Source of the DNA: Streptomyces sp. NRRL WC-3742
GTDB lineage: Bacteria; Actinomycetota; Actinomycetes; Streptomycetales; Streptomycetaceae
Assembly: GCF_000720635.1 (NCBI RefSeq)
Contig: NZ_JOCF01000016.1
Span: 38,591-102,590 of the forward strand
Direction: 5' to 3'
Length of the DNA: 64,000 bases
In this document: positions 1 to 10,178 of the stretch, one piece after another
Layout of the letters: every line of letters starts with the position of its first letter
Position numbering within the stretch: position 1 is the first letter of the stretch
Position numbers and translations under genes: made by a program
Notes under the pieces: generated by a model
The model's database searches: none
What the model saw: only the letters and a program-made list of their open reading frames with translations
Told to the model about the DNA's origin: nothing

Positions 1-23
1 GACTCCCTGAGGCCGGACCGGGC

Positions 24-1103
24 CTACGCCAGCCCCACCCGCTCCAGCGCCGCCCCGAACCCCGCCCGCCAGCCGTCCGGCGTGGCGCCGGGGGAGGGGG
101 CGGGCGCCGGGCGGTCGAGCGCGGCGAGCGCACCGCGCACCACCTCCTCGGGCCGGGCGGAGGCGACGTCGGCGTGGCCGAGCTCCAGCTCGTGCTGGAG
201 GTTGTCCCGCCCGTGCCCCTGGACGACGTCGAGCAGCAGCAGCCGCCGCCCGATCGCCCGGGCCTCGCTGCACGTGTCGCCGGAGCTGGTCACCACCAGG
301 TCCGCCGCTGCCATCAGGGCGGGCACCCGGTCGGTGTAGCCGTAGGGGTGCAGCCGGGGCTCGCGCAGGGCGGCGGCGCGCAGCCGCCGTTCCAGCTCCC
401 GGTTGCGCCCGGCGACGGCGAGCACGTGCGGCCCGGCCGCTGCCAGGGCGGCGGCGCAGCGGGCGAGCGGCCCGAGCCCCCAGGAGCCGGACATCAGCAG
501 CACGCACCGCGCCCCCGTCGGCACCCCGGCCTCCGCCCGTGCCTCGGCGCGCCCGGGCGGCCGGTAGAACGGCGCGCGCAGCGGCGCGGGCAGTACGGCG
601 ATCCCGGCCTCCGGCAGGTAGCGGCGTACGGCGCAGGCGGCCACCTCGGAGGTGACCAGGAACAGGTCGGTGCCCTCCTGCACCCACAGCCGGTGGGGGG
701 TGACGTCCGTGCAGAACACGAAGTGCCGGAAGTCCCGCCCGGGCAGGGCGTTGACGGCCGAGGTGGCGGTGGCGAACACCGACACCACCAGCTGCGGCCG
801 CTGCCGTTGCACCAACTCCCGTAACGCGGGCACGAGTTTGGAGCGGGCGGCGGCGTCGGCCGCCAGGGCGATCCGGGCACCGGGGCGCAGTGCGGAGAAG
901 TGGAACGCGTCGTAGACCCCGGGCAGGTCGAGCAGCCGCCGGAACACGGCCTCCCCGGCGGCGCCGGAGCGGCGGCCCAGCAGGGCCATCGCGTCGACGG
1001 TGGAGGTGGTCCAGCCGCGCTCCTCCAGGGTGTCGGCGCAGGCCCGCGCCATCACGTCGTGTCCCTGGCCGAGGGAGCCGGAGACCAGCAGGGCGTGCGG
1101 CAC
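24..1103 (-). CDS. GT28/MurG-like glycosyltransferase
   Basis: Predicted cytoplasmic GT-B glycosyltransferase resembling MGDG synthases and MurG. The N-terminus has a glycine-rich loop SGSLGQGHD (about residues 8-16) like the acceptor loop of MGDG synthases, and the C-terminal half has the nucleotide-sugar motif SSGDTCSEARAIG near residue 275, followed by GHGRDN. No signal peptide or membrane segment is visible. The GTG start lies three bases after the stop of the epimerase gene upstream, so translation is probably coupled. It is the last gene of a minus-strand set aminotransferase-epimerase-glycosyltransferase; the sugar and acceptor cannot be read from sequence. Family call is firm, substrate unknown. 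Confidence 0.8.
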   Translation of the reverse strand: MPHALLVSGSLGQGHDVMARACADTLEERGWTTSTVDAMALLGRRSGAAGEAVFRRLLDLPGVYDAFHFSALRPGARIALAADAAARSKLVPALRELVQRQRPQLVVSVFATATSAVNALPGRDFRHFVFCTDVTPHRLWVQEGTDLFLVTSEVAACAVRRYLPEAGIAVLPAPLRAPFYRPPGRAEARAEAGVPTGARCVLLMSGSWGLGPLARCAAALAAAGPHVLAVAGRNRELERRLRAAALREPRLHPYGYTDRVPALMAAADLVVTSSGDTCSEARAIGRRLLLLDVVQGHGRDNLQHELELGHADVASARPEEVVRGALAALDRPAPAPSPGATPDGWRAGFGAALERVGLA

Positions 1104-1106
1104 CGG

Positions 1107-2054
1107 TCAGCCCGAGGCGGAGGCGGCGTCCTGGTACCACTGGGCGTAACGCCGCACCCCCTCGGTGAAGTTGGTGCGCGGCGACCAGCCGAGCAGCCGC
1201 TTGGCCTGGGCGGAGGAGATCCGCCGGCCCGCGTAGTCGGCCTTGCGCCCGGGGATGTGCTCGATGGTGACCGGGCCGAGCAACTCGTCCACGGTGTCGG
1301 CGATGTCGCGAATGGAGATGGCGGTGGAGCCCTCCAGCGCGAAGGTCTGGTCCTCGGCGGCGGGGGACAGGGCCCGCACGTGCGCGTCCGCGAGGTCCTC
1401 GACGTAGACGAAGTTGCGGCTCTGCCGCCCGTCGCCCGCGATGGTGATGGGCCGCCCGGCGAGCGCCGCCTGTACGAACCGGGCGACGACGAGTTCGTCG
1501 CGCATCCGGGGCCCGTACGGGATGCCGAAGCGCAGGATGGTGAAGTGCTGCCCGTACAGCTCGCGGTAGCTGTGCACCAGCATCTCGGCGGCGAGCTTGG
1601 TGGCCACGTACAGGTGGCCGCTGTGCTCCAGGGCGATCGGCGCGTGCTCGTCCAGCTCCTGTTCCTCGCCGTCGAGCTGGTCGAGCTGCTGGTCGGCGAG
1701 GGCGGCGCCGTACACCCAGACGGTGCTGGCCAGGACGGTGCGGCTCAGGCCGCTGCGCCGGGCGGCCTCCAGGACGGTCTCGGTGCCGTCGATGTTGGCG
1801 CGCACCGCGCCCACCGGGTCGGCGGTGACCTGCTCGACGTCGGCCATGGCGGCGAGGTGGTAGACCACCTCGCTGCCGGCCAGCGCGGCGGTGAGGGCCG
1901 GCAGGTCGAGGACGTCGATGCGCGCGTGCTCGGCGTCGGGGTTGAGGTACTTGTCGGTGGTGTCCACCGCCAGCACCTCGTGGCCGGCCGCGATCAGGTG
2001 GTCCACGACGTGCGAGCCGATGAACCCGCATCCTCCGGTGACGGCTATCCGCAC
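1107..2054 (-). CDS. NAD-dependent sugar epimerase/dehydratase (extended SDR)
   Basis: Extended short-chain dehydrogenase, 315 aa, of the UDP-glucose 4-epimerase group that acts on nucleotide-activated sugars. It starts with the Rossmann motif GGCGFIGSH (residues 7-15) and has the catalytic YxxxK in YVATK (about 153-157). The GTG start is preceded by AGGGAG at a good distance. It lies between an aminotransferase gene and a glycosyltransferase gene, which fits synthesis and transfer of a modified sugar. Whether it is an epimerase, dehydratase or decarboxylase cannot be told from sequence alone. Confidence 0.85.
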   Translation of the reverse strand: MRIAVTGGCGFIGSHVVDHLIAAGHEVLAVDTTDKYLNPDAEHARIDVLDLPALTAALAGSEVVYHLAAMADVEQVTADPVGAVRANIDGTETVLEAARRSGLSRTVLASTVWVYGAALADQQLDQLDGEEQELDEHAPIALEHSGHLYVATKLAAEMLVHSYRELYGQHFTILRFGIPYGPRMRDELVVARFVQAALAGRPITIAGDGRQSRNFVYVEDLADAHVRALSPAAEDQTFALEGSTAISIRDIADTVDELLGPVTIEHIPGRKADYAGRRISSAQAKRLLGWSPRTNFTEGVRRYAQWYQDAASASG

Positions 2055-2059
2055 GGCCC

Positions 2060-2127
2060 CGCTCCCTTCATCCGACTCATCCGACTCATCCGTCCCAGCC
2101 GTCTCATTCGTTTCATCCTTCAGCTGT
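2060..2127 (-). repeat. Post-stop tandem 9-bp repeats
   Basis: Read on the minus strand, the sequence right after the aminotransferase stop runs through about five 9-bp units such as AACGAATGA, GACGGATGA, GTCGGATGA and GTCGGATGA. Most end in TGA. The array fills nearly the whole gap to the epimerase gene, whose ribosome binding site AGGGAG follows it. See the finding on post-stop repeats. Confidence 0.8.
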
Positions 2128-3255
2128 TCAGGTCCCGGCGAGGCGCCGGTGCACCGTCGAGACGGCCTCGATCACCTGCTCCGTCTCGTCCTCGGTCATG
2201 TCCGAGTGCACCGGCAGGCAGATCTGCCGGGCGCACACGTCCTCCGCCACCGGCAGCGGCCCGCGCCGGTACGGCTCCAGCACCGGCTGCAGGTGAAGCG
2301 GCAGGTCGTACACCTCGCCCGACAGCCGCACCCCGAACTCCTCGGCCACCGCCCGCTTGAACGCCGCCCGGTCCGTGCCGCGCGGCAGCAGGGCCACGTA
2401 CTTGTAGTAGTTGCCGCGGCTTCCGGCCGGCTCGGTCAGCGGCTCCAGCCCGTCGAGGCCGGCCAGCGCGTCGTCGTAGCGGCGGGCGACGGCCCGGCGG
2501 GTCTCGATGAACTCCTTGAGCCGGCGCAGGTGCACCGTGCCGGTGGCCGCGTGCAGCTCGCTCATCCGCCAGGCGTGGCCGAGCTGCACGTGGTGGTTGG
2601 TGGTGAAGGAGCCCTTGCCCTGGTCGCGGTAGATCCGGGCCTCGTCGCGCAGCTCCGGCGACTCGGTGAGGATCATGCCGCCCTCGCCGCTGGTGGTGAC
2701 CTTGGTCGGGTAGAAGGAGAACGCCCCGGCCAGGCCGAAGGTCCCGGCGCTGCGCCCGTCGAAGCTGCTGCCGTGCGCGTGCGCGGCGTCCTCGACCAGC
2801 GGCACGCCGCGCCCGTCGCACAGCGCCCGCAGCTCGTCCACCCGCGGGGTGATCATCCCGCCGACGTGCACCAGCACCACGGCGGCGGTGTCCGGGGTCA
2901 GGGCGGCGGCCAGCGTCTCGGGGGACAGGGCCAGGGTGGCCGGGTCGACGTCGGCGAACACCGGCCGCCCGCCCGCGTGGACGACGGCGCCGGCGGTCGC
3001 GTAGAAGGTCACGGCCGGCACCACCACGTCCCTGCCGCGCACGTCGACGGTGCGCAGGATCACCTCCAGCGCCGCCGTCCCGCTGGCGACCGCCACGGCG
3101 TGCGAGGCGCCGTGCTCGGCCGCGAACGCCTGCTCGAAGCGCTCCGTCCACGGGCCGAGGGTGAGGGCGCCGGTGGCGAGCATCTCCGTCACCGCCTCGG
3201 CGACGGCCGCGCGGTCGCTCTCGTCGAACACGATGCGGGCGGCTGGAACGCCCAT
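2128..3255 (-). CDS. DegT/DnrJ/EryC1/StrS sugar aminotransferase
   Basis: PLP-dependent aminotransferase of nucleotide-activated ketosugars, 375 aa, a normal length. The Schiff-base lysine is Lys185 in SFYPTKVTTSGEGG; VEDAAHAHG (about 154-162) is the cofactor-binding strand. I place the start at the ATG preceded by GGAGGTGTCCC, 11 codons inside a longer reading frame. First gene of the minus-strand sugar operon; it would add the amino group that the downstream epimerase and glycosyltransferase then handle. The exact sugar is unknown. Confidence 0.88.
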   Translation of the reverse strand: MGVPAARIVFDESDRAAVAEAVTEMLATGALTLGPWTERFEQAFAAEHGASHAVAVASGTAALEVILRTVDVRGRDVVVPAVTFYATAGAVVHAGGRPVFADVDPATLALSPETLAAALTPDTAAVVLVHVGGMITPRVDELRALCDGRGVPLVEDAAHAHGSSFDGRSAGTFGLAGAFSFYPTKVTTSGEGGMILTESPELRDEARIYRDQGKGSFTTNHHVQLGHAWRMSELHAATGTVHLRRLKEFIETRRAVARRYDDALAGLDGLEPLTEPAGSRGNYYKYVALLPRGTDRAAFKRAVAEEFGVRLSGEVYDLPLHLQPVLEPYRRGPLPVAEDVCARQICLPVHSDMTEDETEQVIEAVSTVHRRLAGT

Positions 3256-3571
3256 GGGACACCTCCGGCGGCGGGCTGGGGTCAGCACCGATCGGGGTCA
3301 GGTCGTACCGAGCGTCGAGGAGACGGTCGGGCCAGGCACATCACGCTACTTCGCGGGGCCCGCCGCGGCCCGCCGCACCGCCCGCACGGGTGACGGCGCC
3401 GGTCGTACTGCGTCCGCAGTACGCGTACGGCCTGCACAGGGACGACGACGGGGGAGGGGTCGGCGATCAACGATGGGACATGCTGCGGGCGGACCGCGCC
3501 GGAACCGGCGTGCGGGCCGCTCGCCGCGCGTTCCGAGACCGTGCACCGAACCCGAAGGAGGCCGCACTTCC
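3256..3571. other. Divergent intergenic region, aminotransferase/MmpL
   Basis: This 316-base gap between divergent genes holds no convincing gene. It carries the ribosome binding sites of both neighbours (GGAGGTG on the minus strand, GAAGGAG at 3554-3560 on the plus strand) and a strong inverted repeat at 3404-3423, annotated separately. Confidence 0.6.
3404..3423. promoter_or_regulatory. Inverted repeat, probable operator upstream of MmpL gene
   Basis: Perfect inverted repeat CGTACTGCG-TC-CGCAGTACG: 9-bp arms around a 2-bp centre, 149 bases upstream of the MmpL start. The size and symmetry fit a TetR- or MarR-type dimer site. No such regulator gene lies next to it, so the binding protein is unknown. 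Confidence 0.5.
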
Positions 3572-5770
3572 GTGGCCACGTTCCTGTACCGAGTGGGCCG
3601 ATGGGCCTTCGCCCGGCGCAAGCTGGTGACCCTGCTGTGGGTCGCCGTGCTGGCCGTCTGCGGAGTCCTCGCCGCCAAGGCACCCGCGGCGCCCGACGAC
3701 GGCTTCGCGATGCCCGGCACGGAGGCGCAGAAGGCGTTCGATCTGATGAACGAGCGCTTCCCCGGCGGCCACGCGGACGGTGCCTCGGCCCGCCTGGTGT
3801 TCGTCGCGCCGAACGGTCAGAAGATCACCGCCGAGCCGAACAAGAAGGCCGTCGAGGCCACCGTCGCCGAACTGGCCCACGCCGAGGAGGTCACCGGCGC
3901 GGTCGACCCGTTCCAGGCGCACGCCGTCTCCCAGGACGGCACCACCGCGTACGCGACGGTCAGCTACTCGGTGAAGGCCGGCAAGCTGTCCGACGGCGCC
4001 ACCACCGCCCTGGAGCAGGCCGCCCAGCACGGCCGCGACGCCGGACTGAAGGTCGAGGTCGGCGGCACCGCGCTGATGGCCAAGCCCGAGGCGGGCGGCA
4101 GCAGCGAGGCGATCGGCATGGCGCTGTCCGCCGTCGTCCTGGTGATCACCTTCGGCTCGCTGGTCGCCGCGGGCCTGCCGCTGCTCACCGCGATCGTCGG
4201 CGTGGGCCTGGGCATGTCGCTGATCGCCGCGCTCGGCAGCACCCTGGGCCTGTCCACCACGACGGGCACGCTGGCGATGATGCTGGGCCTGGCGGTCGGC
4301 ATCGACTACGCGGTCTTCATCGTCTCCCGTTACCGCGCCGAACTCGCCGAGGGCCGCACGCCCCAGGAGGCGGCCGGACGGGCCGTGGGCACCGCGGGCT
4401 CGGCGGTGGTCTTCGCCGGCCTCACCGTGGTCATCGCCCTGGCCGGGCTCTCCGTGGTCGGCATCCCGATGCTCGCCAAGATGGGCATGGCCGCCGCCGG
4501 CACCGTCGTCATCGCCGTGCTGGTCGCGCTCACCCTGGTGCCCGCCCTGCTCGGCTTCATCGGCCGCAAGGTGCTGCCGCGCAAGGTCCGCAAGGCCCCC
4601 GAGGGCGCGGCCCCGCGCACCGGCGACAACGGCGGCTCCCGCTGGGCCCGGTTCGTGCTGCGCCGCCCCCTCGCCGTGCTGCTCGGCGGTGTGATCGGGC
4701 TCGGCGTGCTCGCCGCCCCCGCCCTGGACCTGAACCTGGGCCTGCCCGGCGACGAGTCCAAGCCCACCTCCACCACCCAGCGCCGCGCCTACGACCAGCT
4801 CTCCGAGGGCTTCGGCCCCGGCTTCAACGGCCCGCTGACCGTCCTGGTGGACGTCAAGGGCACCGCCGACCCGAAGGGCGCCGCGAACGAGGTCGTCAAG
4901 GCCGTCTCCTCGGTGCCCGGGGTGGACAGGGTGTCGCCGCCGGTGTTCAACAAGGCGGGGGACACCGCCCTGGTCAACGCGATCCCGGCGACCGGTCCGA
5001 GCGACGCGAGGACCAAGGACCTGGTGCACACCATCCGCGGCAAGGCGGCCGACCTGAAGACCGCCACCGGCGCGACCGTCCTGGTCAGCGGCACCACCGC
5101 GATGAACATCGACGTCTCGCAGAAGCTCAGCGACGCGCTGCTGCCCTACCTGGCGGTGGTGGTCGGCCTGGCCGTCCTGCTGCTGCTCGTCGTCTTCCGC
5201 TCGGTGCTCGTCCCCCTGAAGGCGGCCCTCGGCTTCCTCCTCTCGGTGGCCGCCGCGCTGGGCGCCGTCGTCGCGGTGTTCCAGTGGGGCTGGCTGGCCG
5301 ACCTGATCGGCGTCGAGCAGACCGGCCCGGTGATGAGCATGATGCCGATCTTCATGATCGGCGTGGTCTTCGGCCTCGCCATGGACTACGAGGTGTTCCT
5401 CGTCACCCGCATCCGCGAGGGCTTCGTGCACGGCGAGAGCCCGCACGAGGCGATCGTCACCGGCTTCCGGCACAACGCCCGGGTGGTCACCGCCGCCGCG
5501 TTCATCATGATCGCCGTCTTCGCGGGCTTCATCGGGATGAGCGAGCCCATGATCAAGATGATGGGTCTGGGCCTGGCCGCCGCCGTCGCCTTCGACGCCT
5601 TCGTCGTCCGGATGACGATCGTCCCGGCCGTGCTCGCCCTGCTCGGCCGCCGCGCCTGGTGGATGCCGCGCTGGCTCGACCGGATCGTCCCGGACGTGGA
5701 CGTCGAGGGCAGCAAGCTCCACACCGCCGCCCCCGAGGCGGCCCCGGAGCGGGAGCCGGTCACCGTCTGA
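3572..5770 (+). CDS. MmpL/RND-family membrane transporter
   Basis: Large membrane protein, 732 aa, of the MMPL branch of RND transporters, which export lipids, drugs or other hydrophobic compounds. One membrane helix at about 15-35 is followed by an extracytoplasmic domain, a helix bundle with GIDYAVFIVSRYR (about 247-259), a second outer domain and a second bundle with the paired motif MDYEVFLVTRIRE (about 604-616). This internal duplication is typical. I chose the GTG at 3572 because GAAGGAG precedes it and the hydrophobic N-terminus (VATFLYRVGRWAFARRK) starts there. A two-component system follows about 120 bases downstream and may control it. Confidence 0.9.
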   Translation: MATFLYRVGRWAFARRKLVTLLWVAVLAVCGVLAAKAPAAPDDGFAMPGTEAQKAFDLMNERFPGGHADGASARLVFVAPNGQKITAEPNKKAVEATVAELAHAEEVTGAVDPFQAHAVSQDGTTAYATVSYSVKAGKLSDGATTALEQAAQHGRDAGLKVEVGGTALMAKPEAGGSSEAIGMALSAVVLVITFGSLVAAGLPLLTAIVGVGLGMSLIAALGSTLGLSTTTGTLAMMLGLAVGIDYAVFIVSRYRAELAEGRTPQEAAGRAVGTAGSAVVFAGLTVVIALAGLSVVGIPMLAKMGMAAAGTVVIAVLVALTLVPALLGFIGRKVLPRKVRKAPEGAAPRTGDNGGSRWARFVLRRPLAVLLGGVIGLGVLAAPALDLNLGLPGDESKPTSTTQRRAYDQLSEGFGPGFNGPLTVLVDVKGTADPKGAANEVVKAVSSVPGVDRVSPPVFNKAGDTALVNAIPATGPSDARTKDLVHTIRGKAADLKTATGATVLVSGTTAMNIDVSQKLSDALLPYLAVVVGLAVLLLLVVFRSVLVPLKAALGFLLSVAAALGAVVAVFQWGWLADLIGVEQTGPVMSMMPIFMIGVVFGLAMDYEVFLVTRIREGFVHGESPHEAIVTGFRHNARVVTAAAFIMIAVFAGFIGMSEPMIKMMGLGLAAAVAFDAFVVRMTIVPAVLALLGRRAWWMPRWLDRIVPDVDVEGSKLHTAAPEAAPEREPVTV

Positions 5771-5800
5771 CCGGCCCCGGACCGTTTACCGTTGCAAGTC

Positions 5801-5828
5801 GGGGGCCGTTCCGTCCGGGACGGCCCCC
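5801..5828 (+). terminator. Hairpin terminator after MmpL gene
   Basis: GGGGGCCGT and ACGGCCCCC form a perfect 9-bp stem around a 10-base loop, 31 bases after the MmpL stop. There is no T tract, as is common for GC-rich actinomycete terminators. Confidence 0.6.
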
Positions 5829-5888
5829 GCGGAGCATCGGACGCGTAGACCAATGGACGCGCAGATCACTCGGACGCGGAGCACCACC

Positions 5889-7220
5889 ATGAGCGACACC
5901 TGGCAGCGACTGCGCCGCGACCACCCCCGGCTGCTCGACGTCCTGGGCGGCGCGTTGCTGATCGTCATCACCGGGCTCGGCGCCACCGTCGACCAGTACG
6001 GCGGGAACTGGGTCATGCCCGGCGTGAGTACCGTCGCCGTCGCCACCGTCTCCGCCCTCGCCGTCTTCCTCCACCGCCGCCACCCCTACGCCGTCGTCGC
6101 CGTCACCCTCGGCTGCACGATGGCCCTCAGCGTGATCAGCCCCCGGCTCACCCCCATGCTGGCGACCCCGCTGCTGCTGGCCCTCTACTTCTTCGCGGTG
6201 CGCACCGACCGCGCCACCGCCTTCCGCGCCTCCGTCGCCACGGCCGTCCTGCTCACCGGCATGACGCTGGCCTTCGGCCCCGGCGGTCCGATCGGCGAGC
6301 GCATCGGCGTCCTCGCCTGGGCCCTGCTGCCCGGCGCCCTCGGCGACTCCATCCGCAACCGCCGAGTCCAGCTCGCCGCGATCCGGGAACGCGCCGAACG
6401 CGCCGAGGCCACCCGCGAGGAGGAGGCCCGCCGCCGCGTCGCCGACGAGCGCATCCGCATCGCCCGCGACCTGCACGACGTCGTCGCCCACCACATCGCC
6501 CTGGCCAACGCCCAGGCGGGCATCGCCGTCCACCTCATGGACCGCCACCCCGCCCAGGCCCGCGAGGTGCTCAGCCACATCACCGAGGCCACCGGCTCCG
6601 CCCTCCAGGAGCTGCGCGCCACCGTCGGACTGCTGCGCCGCGCCGAGGAGCCCGCCCCGCTGGAGCCGGCCCCCGGCCTCGACCAGCTGCCCGAGCTGAT
6701 CCACAGCTTCGAACGGGCGGGCCTGCCCGTGCGGCTCACCGTCGAGGGCGAGGCCCGCCCGCTCTCCCCGGGCGTGGACCTCACGGCCTTCCGGATCGTC
6801 CAGGAGTCGCTGACCAACGTCGCCAAGCACGCCAGCGGCGCCGACGCCGAGATCACCCTCGCCTACAGCGGCAGCCGGGTCGCGCTCAGCGTCGCCAACG
6901 GCCGCCCCGCCCCCGCGGGCCGCCACCGCCCCGGCGCGCTGTCCCAGCCCGGGCCCGGGGAGGTCGGATTCGGGGAGGGCGGCTTCGGGCTGATCGGCAT
7001 GCGCGAGCGGGCCGGCGCGGTCGGCGGGCGCCTCACCGCCGACCCCCGCCCGGACGGCGGGTTCCTGGTCACGGCCGAACTGCCGCTGCGCACCGGCAGC
7101 CGCGACGGCGCCCCCGCCCTGGCCGACCACCGGGCCGCACGAGACGCACGAGACGGCCGAGACGCACGAGACGTACGAGACGTACGAGACGTACGAGACG
7201 ACAAGGACCATCGCGCATGA
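5889..7220 (+). CDS. NarL-type sensor histidine kinase
   Basis: Membrane sensor kinase, about 443 aa. Several hydrophobic segments lie in the first 150 residues, then the HisKA_3 dimerisation domain with ARDLHDVVAHH (phospho-acceptor His196) and a C-terminal ATPase domain ending in FGLIGMRERAGAVGG. The ATG at 5889 has GGAG eight bases upstream; an earlier in-frame ATG at 5853 is poorly spaced. The stop overlaps the response regulator start (ATGA), so the two are translationally coupled. The last 25 or so codons are a repetitive Arg-Asp tail (RDARDVRDVRDV type) made by 9-bp tandem repeats at 7138-7200. The stimulus is unknown. Confidence 0.88.
   Translation: MSDTWQRLRRDHPRLLDVLGGALLIVITGLGATVDQYGGNWVMPGVSTVAVATVSALAVFLHRRHPYAVVAVTLGCTMALSVISPRLTPMLATPLLLALYFFAVRTDRATAFRASVATAVLLTGMTLAFGPGGPIGERIGVLAWALLPGALGDSIRNRRVQLAAIRERAERAEATREEEARRRVADERIRIARDLHDVVAHHIALANAQAGIAVHLMDRHPAQAREVLSHITEATGSALQELRATVGLLRRAEEPAPLEPAPGLDQLPELIHSFERAGLPVRLTVEGEARPLSPGVDLTAFRIVQESLTNVAKHASGADAEITLAYSGSRVALSVANGRPAPAGRHRPGALSQPGPGEVGFGEGGFGLIGMRERAGAVGGRLTADPRPDGGFLVTAELPLRTGSRDGAPALADHRAARDARDGRDARDVRDVRDVRDDKDHRA
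7138..7200 (+). repeat. In-frame 9-bp tandem repeat at kinase C-terminus
   Basis: Units of the type CGAGACGTA/CGAGACGCA are repeated about seven times just before the stop codon and give a charged Arg-Asp-x tail. The unit length keeps the frame, so copy number could change without breaking the coupled response regulator gene. Confidence 0.8.
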
Positions 7221-7891
7221 CCATCCGCGTACTGCTCGCCGACGACCAGGCCCTACTGCGCGGCGCCTTCCGGGTGCTGATCGACGCCGAGGACGACATG
7301 GAGGTCGTCGGCGAGGCCGCGGACGGCCGCGAGGCGGTCGAACTCGCCCGCGCCACCAGGCCCGACCTCGTCCTGATGGACATCCGCATGCCCGGCGCCG
7401 ACGGACTCGGCGCCACCGCCGCCATCTGCGGCGACGAGGAGCTCTCCGGCACCAGGGTGCTGATCCTCACCACCTTCGAGATCGACGAGTACGTGGCCCA
7501 GGCCCTGCGCGCGGGCGCCGGCGGCTTCCTCGGCAAGGGCGCGGCCCCGGAGGAACTCCTCGCCGCCGTACGCACGGTGGCGGCCGGCGACGCACTGCTG
7601 TCGCCGGCCGCCACCCGCGCCGTCATCGACCAGTTCCTCGCCCAGCCCGACCTCGCCGCCGCGGCCCCGGCGGAGCGCCTCGCCGTCCTCACGGCCCGCG
7701 AGCGCGAGGTCATGTCGATGGCCGCCACCGGCCTGACCAACGAGGAGATCGCCGAGCGGATGTTCGTGAGCCCCTTCACGGTGCGCACCCACATCCACCG
7801 GGCGATGTCCAAGCTCGACGCGCGCGACCGGGCCCAACTGGTGGCCATCGCCTACCAGTCGGGCCTCGTCCCGCCGGGCCGCCCGGCCTGA
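7217..7891 (+). CDS. NarL/LuxR-family response regulator
   Basis: 224-aa DNA-binding response regulator partnered with the kinase just upstream. The receiver domain has the phospho-acceptor Asp55 in LVLMDIRMPG, and the C-terminal LuxR helix-turn-helix reads LTAREREVMSMAATGLTNEE and then IAERMFVSPFTVRTHIH. It overlaps the kinase gene by four bases. The targets are unknown; the MmpL gene upstream is a reasonable candidate because the three genes lie in a row on one strand. Confidence 0.92.
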   Translation: MTIRVLLADDQALLRGAFRVLIDAEDDMEVVGEAADGREAVELARATRPDLVLMDIRMPGADGLGATAAICGDEELSGTRVLILTTFEIDEYVAQALRAGAGGFLGKGAAPEELLAAVRTVAAGDALLSPAATRAVIDQFLAQPDLAAAAPAERLAVLTAREREVMSMAATGLTNEEIAERMFVSPFTVRTHIHRAMSKLDARDRAQLVAIAYQSGLVPPGRPA

Positions 7892-7952
7892 GGCTCGGGC
7901 CCGTCCTCGAACTCCCGCCTGCGGGGCGACTCCGGGGCCCGAGGAGCCTCAG
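7889..7952. terminator. Bidirectional hairpin between convergent genes
   Basis: TGAGGCT-CGGGCCC at the response regulator stop pairs with GGGCCCGAGGAGCCTCA at the end of the convergent lipoprotein gene, with a small bulge. It can act as a terminator for both strands. Confidence 0.55.
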
Positions 7953-8680
7953 CCGGACTTGACGGTGACGTCGCCGATGTTCGAGCCGATGTCGATCTTG
8001 AACTTGGCGTTCGCGTCGTTGGTCACCCCGACGTGCTTCTCGCCGATGTCCGTCCCGGCGCTCACCTTGTAGGAGCCGGCCGGCACGACGACGGTGACGT
8101 CGCCGTTGTCGGTGTTCGCCTTGACGTTCTGGGCCTTGCCCGGGGTGAGCTTGATCCCGCCGTTGTCGGTCTTGGCCGTGGTGTGGTCGCCCTTGAGCGT
8201 GGTGCCCTTGATGTCGCCGTTGCTGGTGCGCACCTCGACCGCGCCCGCGTCCTCCACCGAGATGTCGCCGTGGTCGGTCTTGACGTTCACGTCCCCGACC
8301 TGGGTGAGCTTGATCCCGCCCGCGGACCCGGACCCCGTGACCGGCAGCCCCGGAGGCAGCTCGACGGTGTAGTCCACCGCGCACAGGTGCCCGCAACCGC
8401 CCAGCACCAGCACCCCGTTCTCCACCCGGGTGGAGCCGCCCGGCTTGTCGTTGTGGTAGGCGACCTTGCGATGGACGGACGCCTTGTCGGTGCCGGACTT
8501 GCCGTGGACGGTCAGGTCCCCGGCGGAGTTGTCGAGCCGGACGGCGGTGATCTTCTCGGACACCGTGGCGTCGTCGCTGAAGGTCTTCTCCGTGACGGAG
8601 GTCGGGTCGCAGGCACTGATCAGCCCGGTGGCCAGAACTGCGACGACGACGATCCCCGTGTAACGACGGTGGTGACGCAT
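7949..8680 (-). CDS. Lipoprotein with DUF4097-like beta-strand repeats
   Basis: Secreted lipoprotein, 243 aa: basic start MRHHRR, hydrophobic stretch and lipobox LISAC near residue 24. The rest is a run of short beta-strand repeats (GDVNVKTDHGDISVED, GAVEVRTSNGDIKGTT, GDVTVVVPAGSYKVS) typical of the DUF4097/adhesin-like beta-helix family. These proteins sit on the outer face of the membrane; their function is mostly unknown. A run of six G lies upstream of the ATG. It converges with the two-component system, so it is probably transcribed alone. Confidence 0.75.
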   Translation of the reverse strand: MRHHRRYTGIVVVAVLATGLISACDPTSVTEKTFSDDATVSEKITAVRLDNSAGDLTVHGKSGTDKASVHRKVAYHNDKPGGSTRVENGVLVLGGCGHLCAVDYTVELPPGLPVTGSGSAGGIKLTQVGDVNVKTDHGDISVEDAGAVEVRTSNGDIKGTTLKGDHTTAKTDNGGIKLTPGKAQNVKANTDNGDVTVVVPAGSYKVSAGTDIGEKHVGVTNDANAKFKIDIGSNIGDVTVKSG

Positions 8681-8864
8681 GACGGTTACCCCCCACTAGC
8701 TGCTGCGTGGTCCCTGTGGACTCCCCGTGGGACGACCCCGTACCCGGGGCCGTCCCCTCGACGCTATCCGCGGGAGGGAGGCCGGGGCGGTGGTAAAAAC
8801 CCCCCAATGTGTCGTCCACCTGGGACTACCACGGACCACGGCCCGCGCACCACCACGTGGGGAA

Positions 8865-10125
<1,261 letters not shown>

Positions 10126-10178
10126 GGCTCGACGCCTGAGCTCGACGTCTGAGCTCGACGTCTGAGCTCGACGCCTGA
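10126..10178 (+). repeat. Post-stop tandem 13-bp repeats
   Basis: Right after the TGA of the CsoR/CstR-like gene come GGCTCGACGCCTGA, GCTCGACGTCTGA, GCTCGACGTCTGA and GCTCGACGCCTGA. Every unit ends in TGA, and because 13 is not a multiple of 3 the stops fall in all three frames. Confidence 0.85.

Noticed and set aside
900..2360. 486-codon plus-strand frame over the sugar operon
   Set aside because: It lies antisense to the glycosyltransferase and epimerase genes, which have clear motifs.
3467..5722. 751-codon open frame antisense to the MmpL gene
   Set aside because: Composition is Gly/Asp/His/Arg-rich with no domain, and the plus strand codes a clear transporter. It is a shadow frame.
5853..5888. 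Upstream ATG as the kinase start
   Set aside because: The nearest ribosome-like site is 18 bases away, while the ATG at 5889 has GGAG at seven bases.
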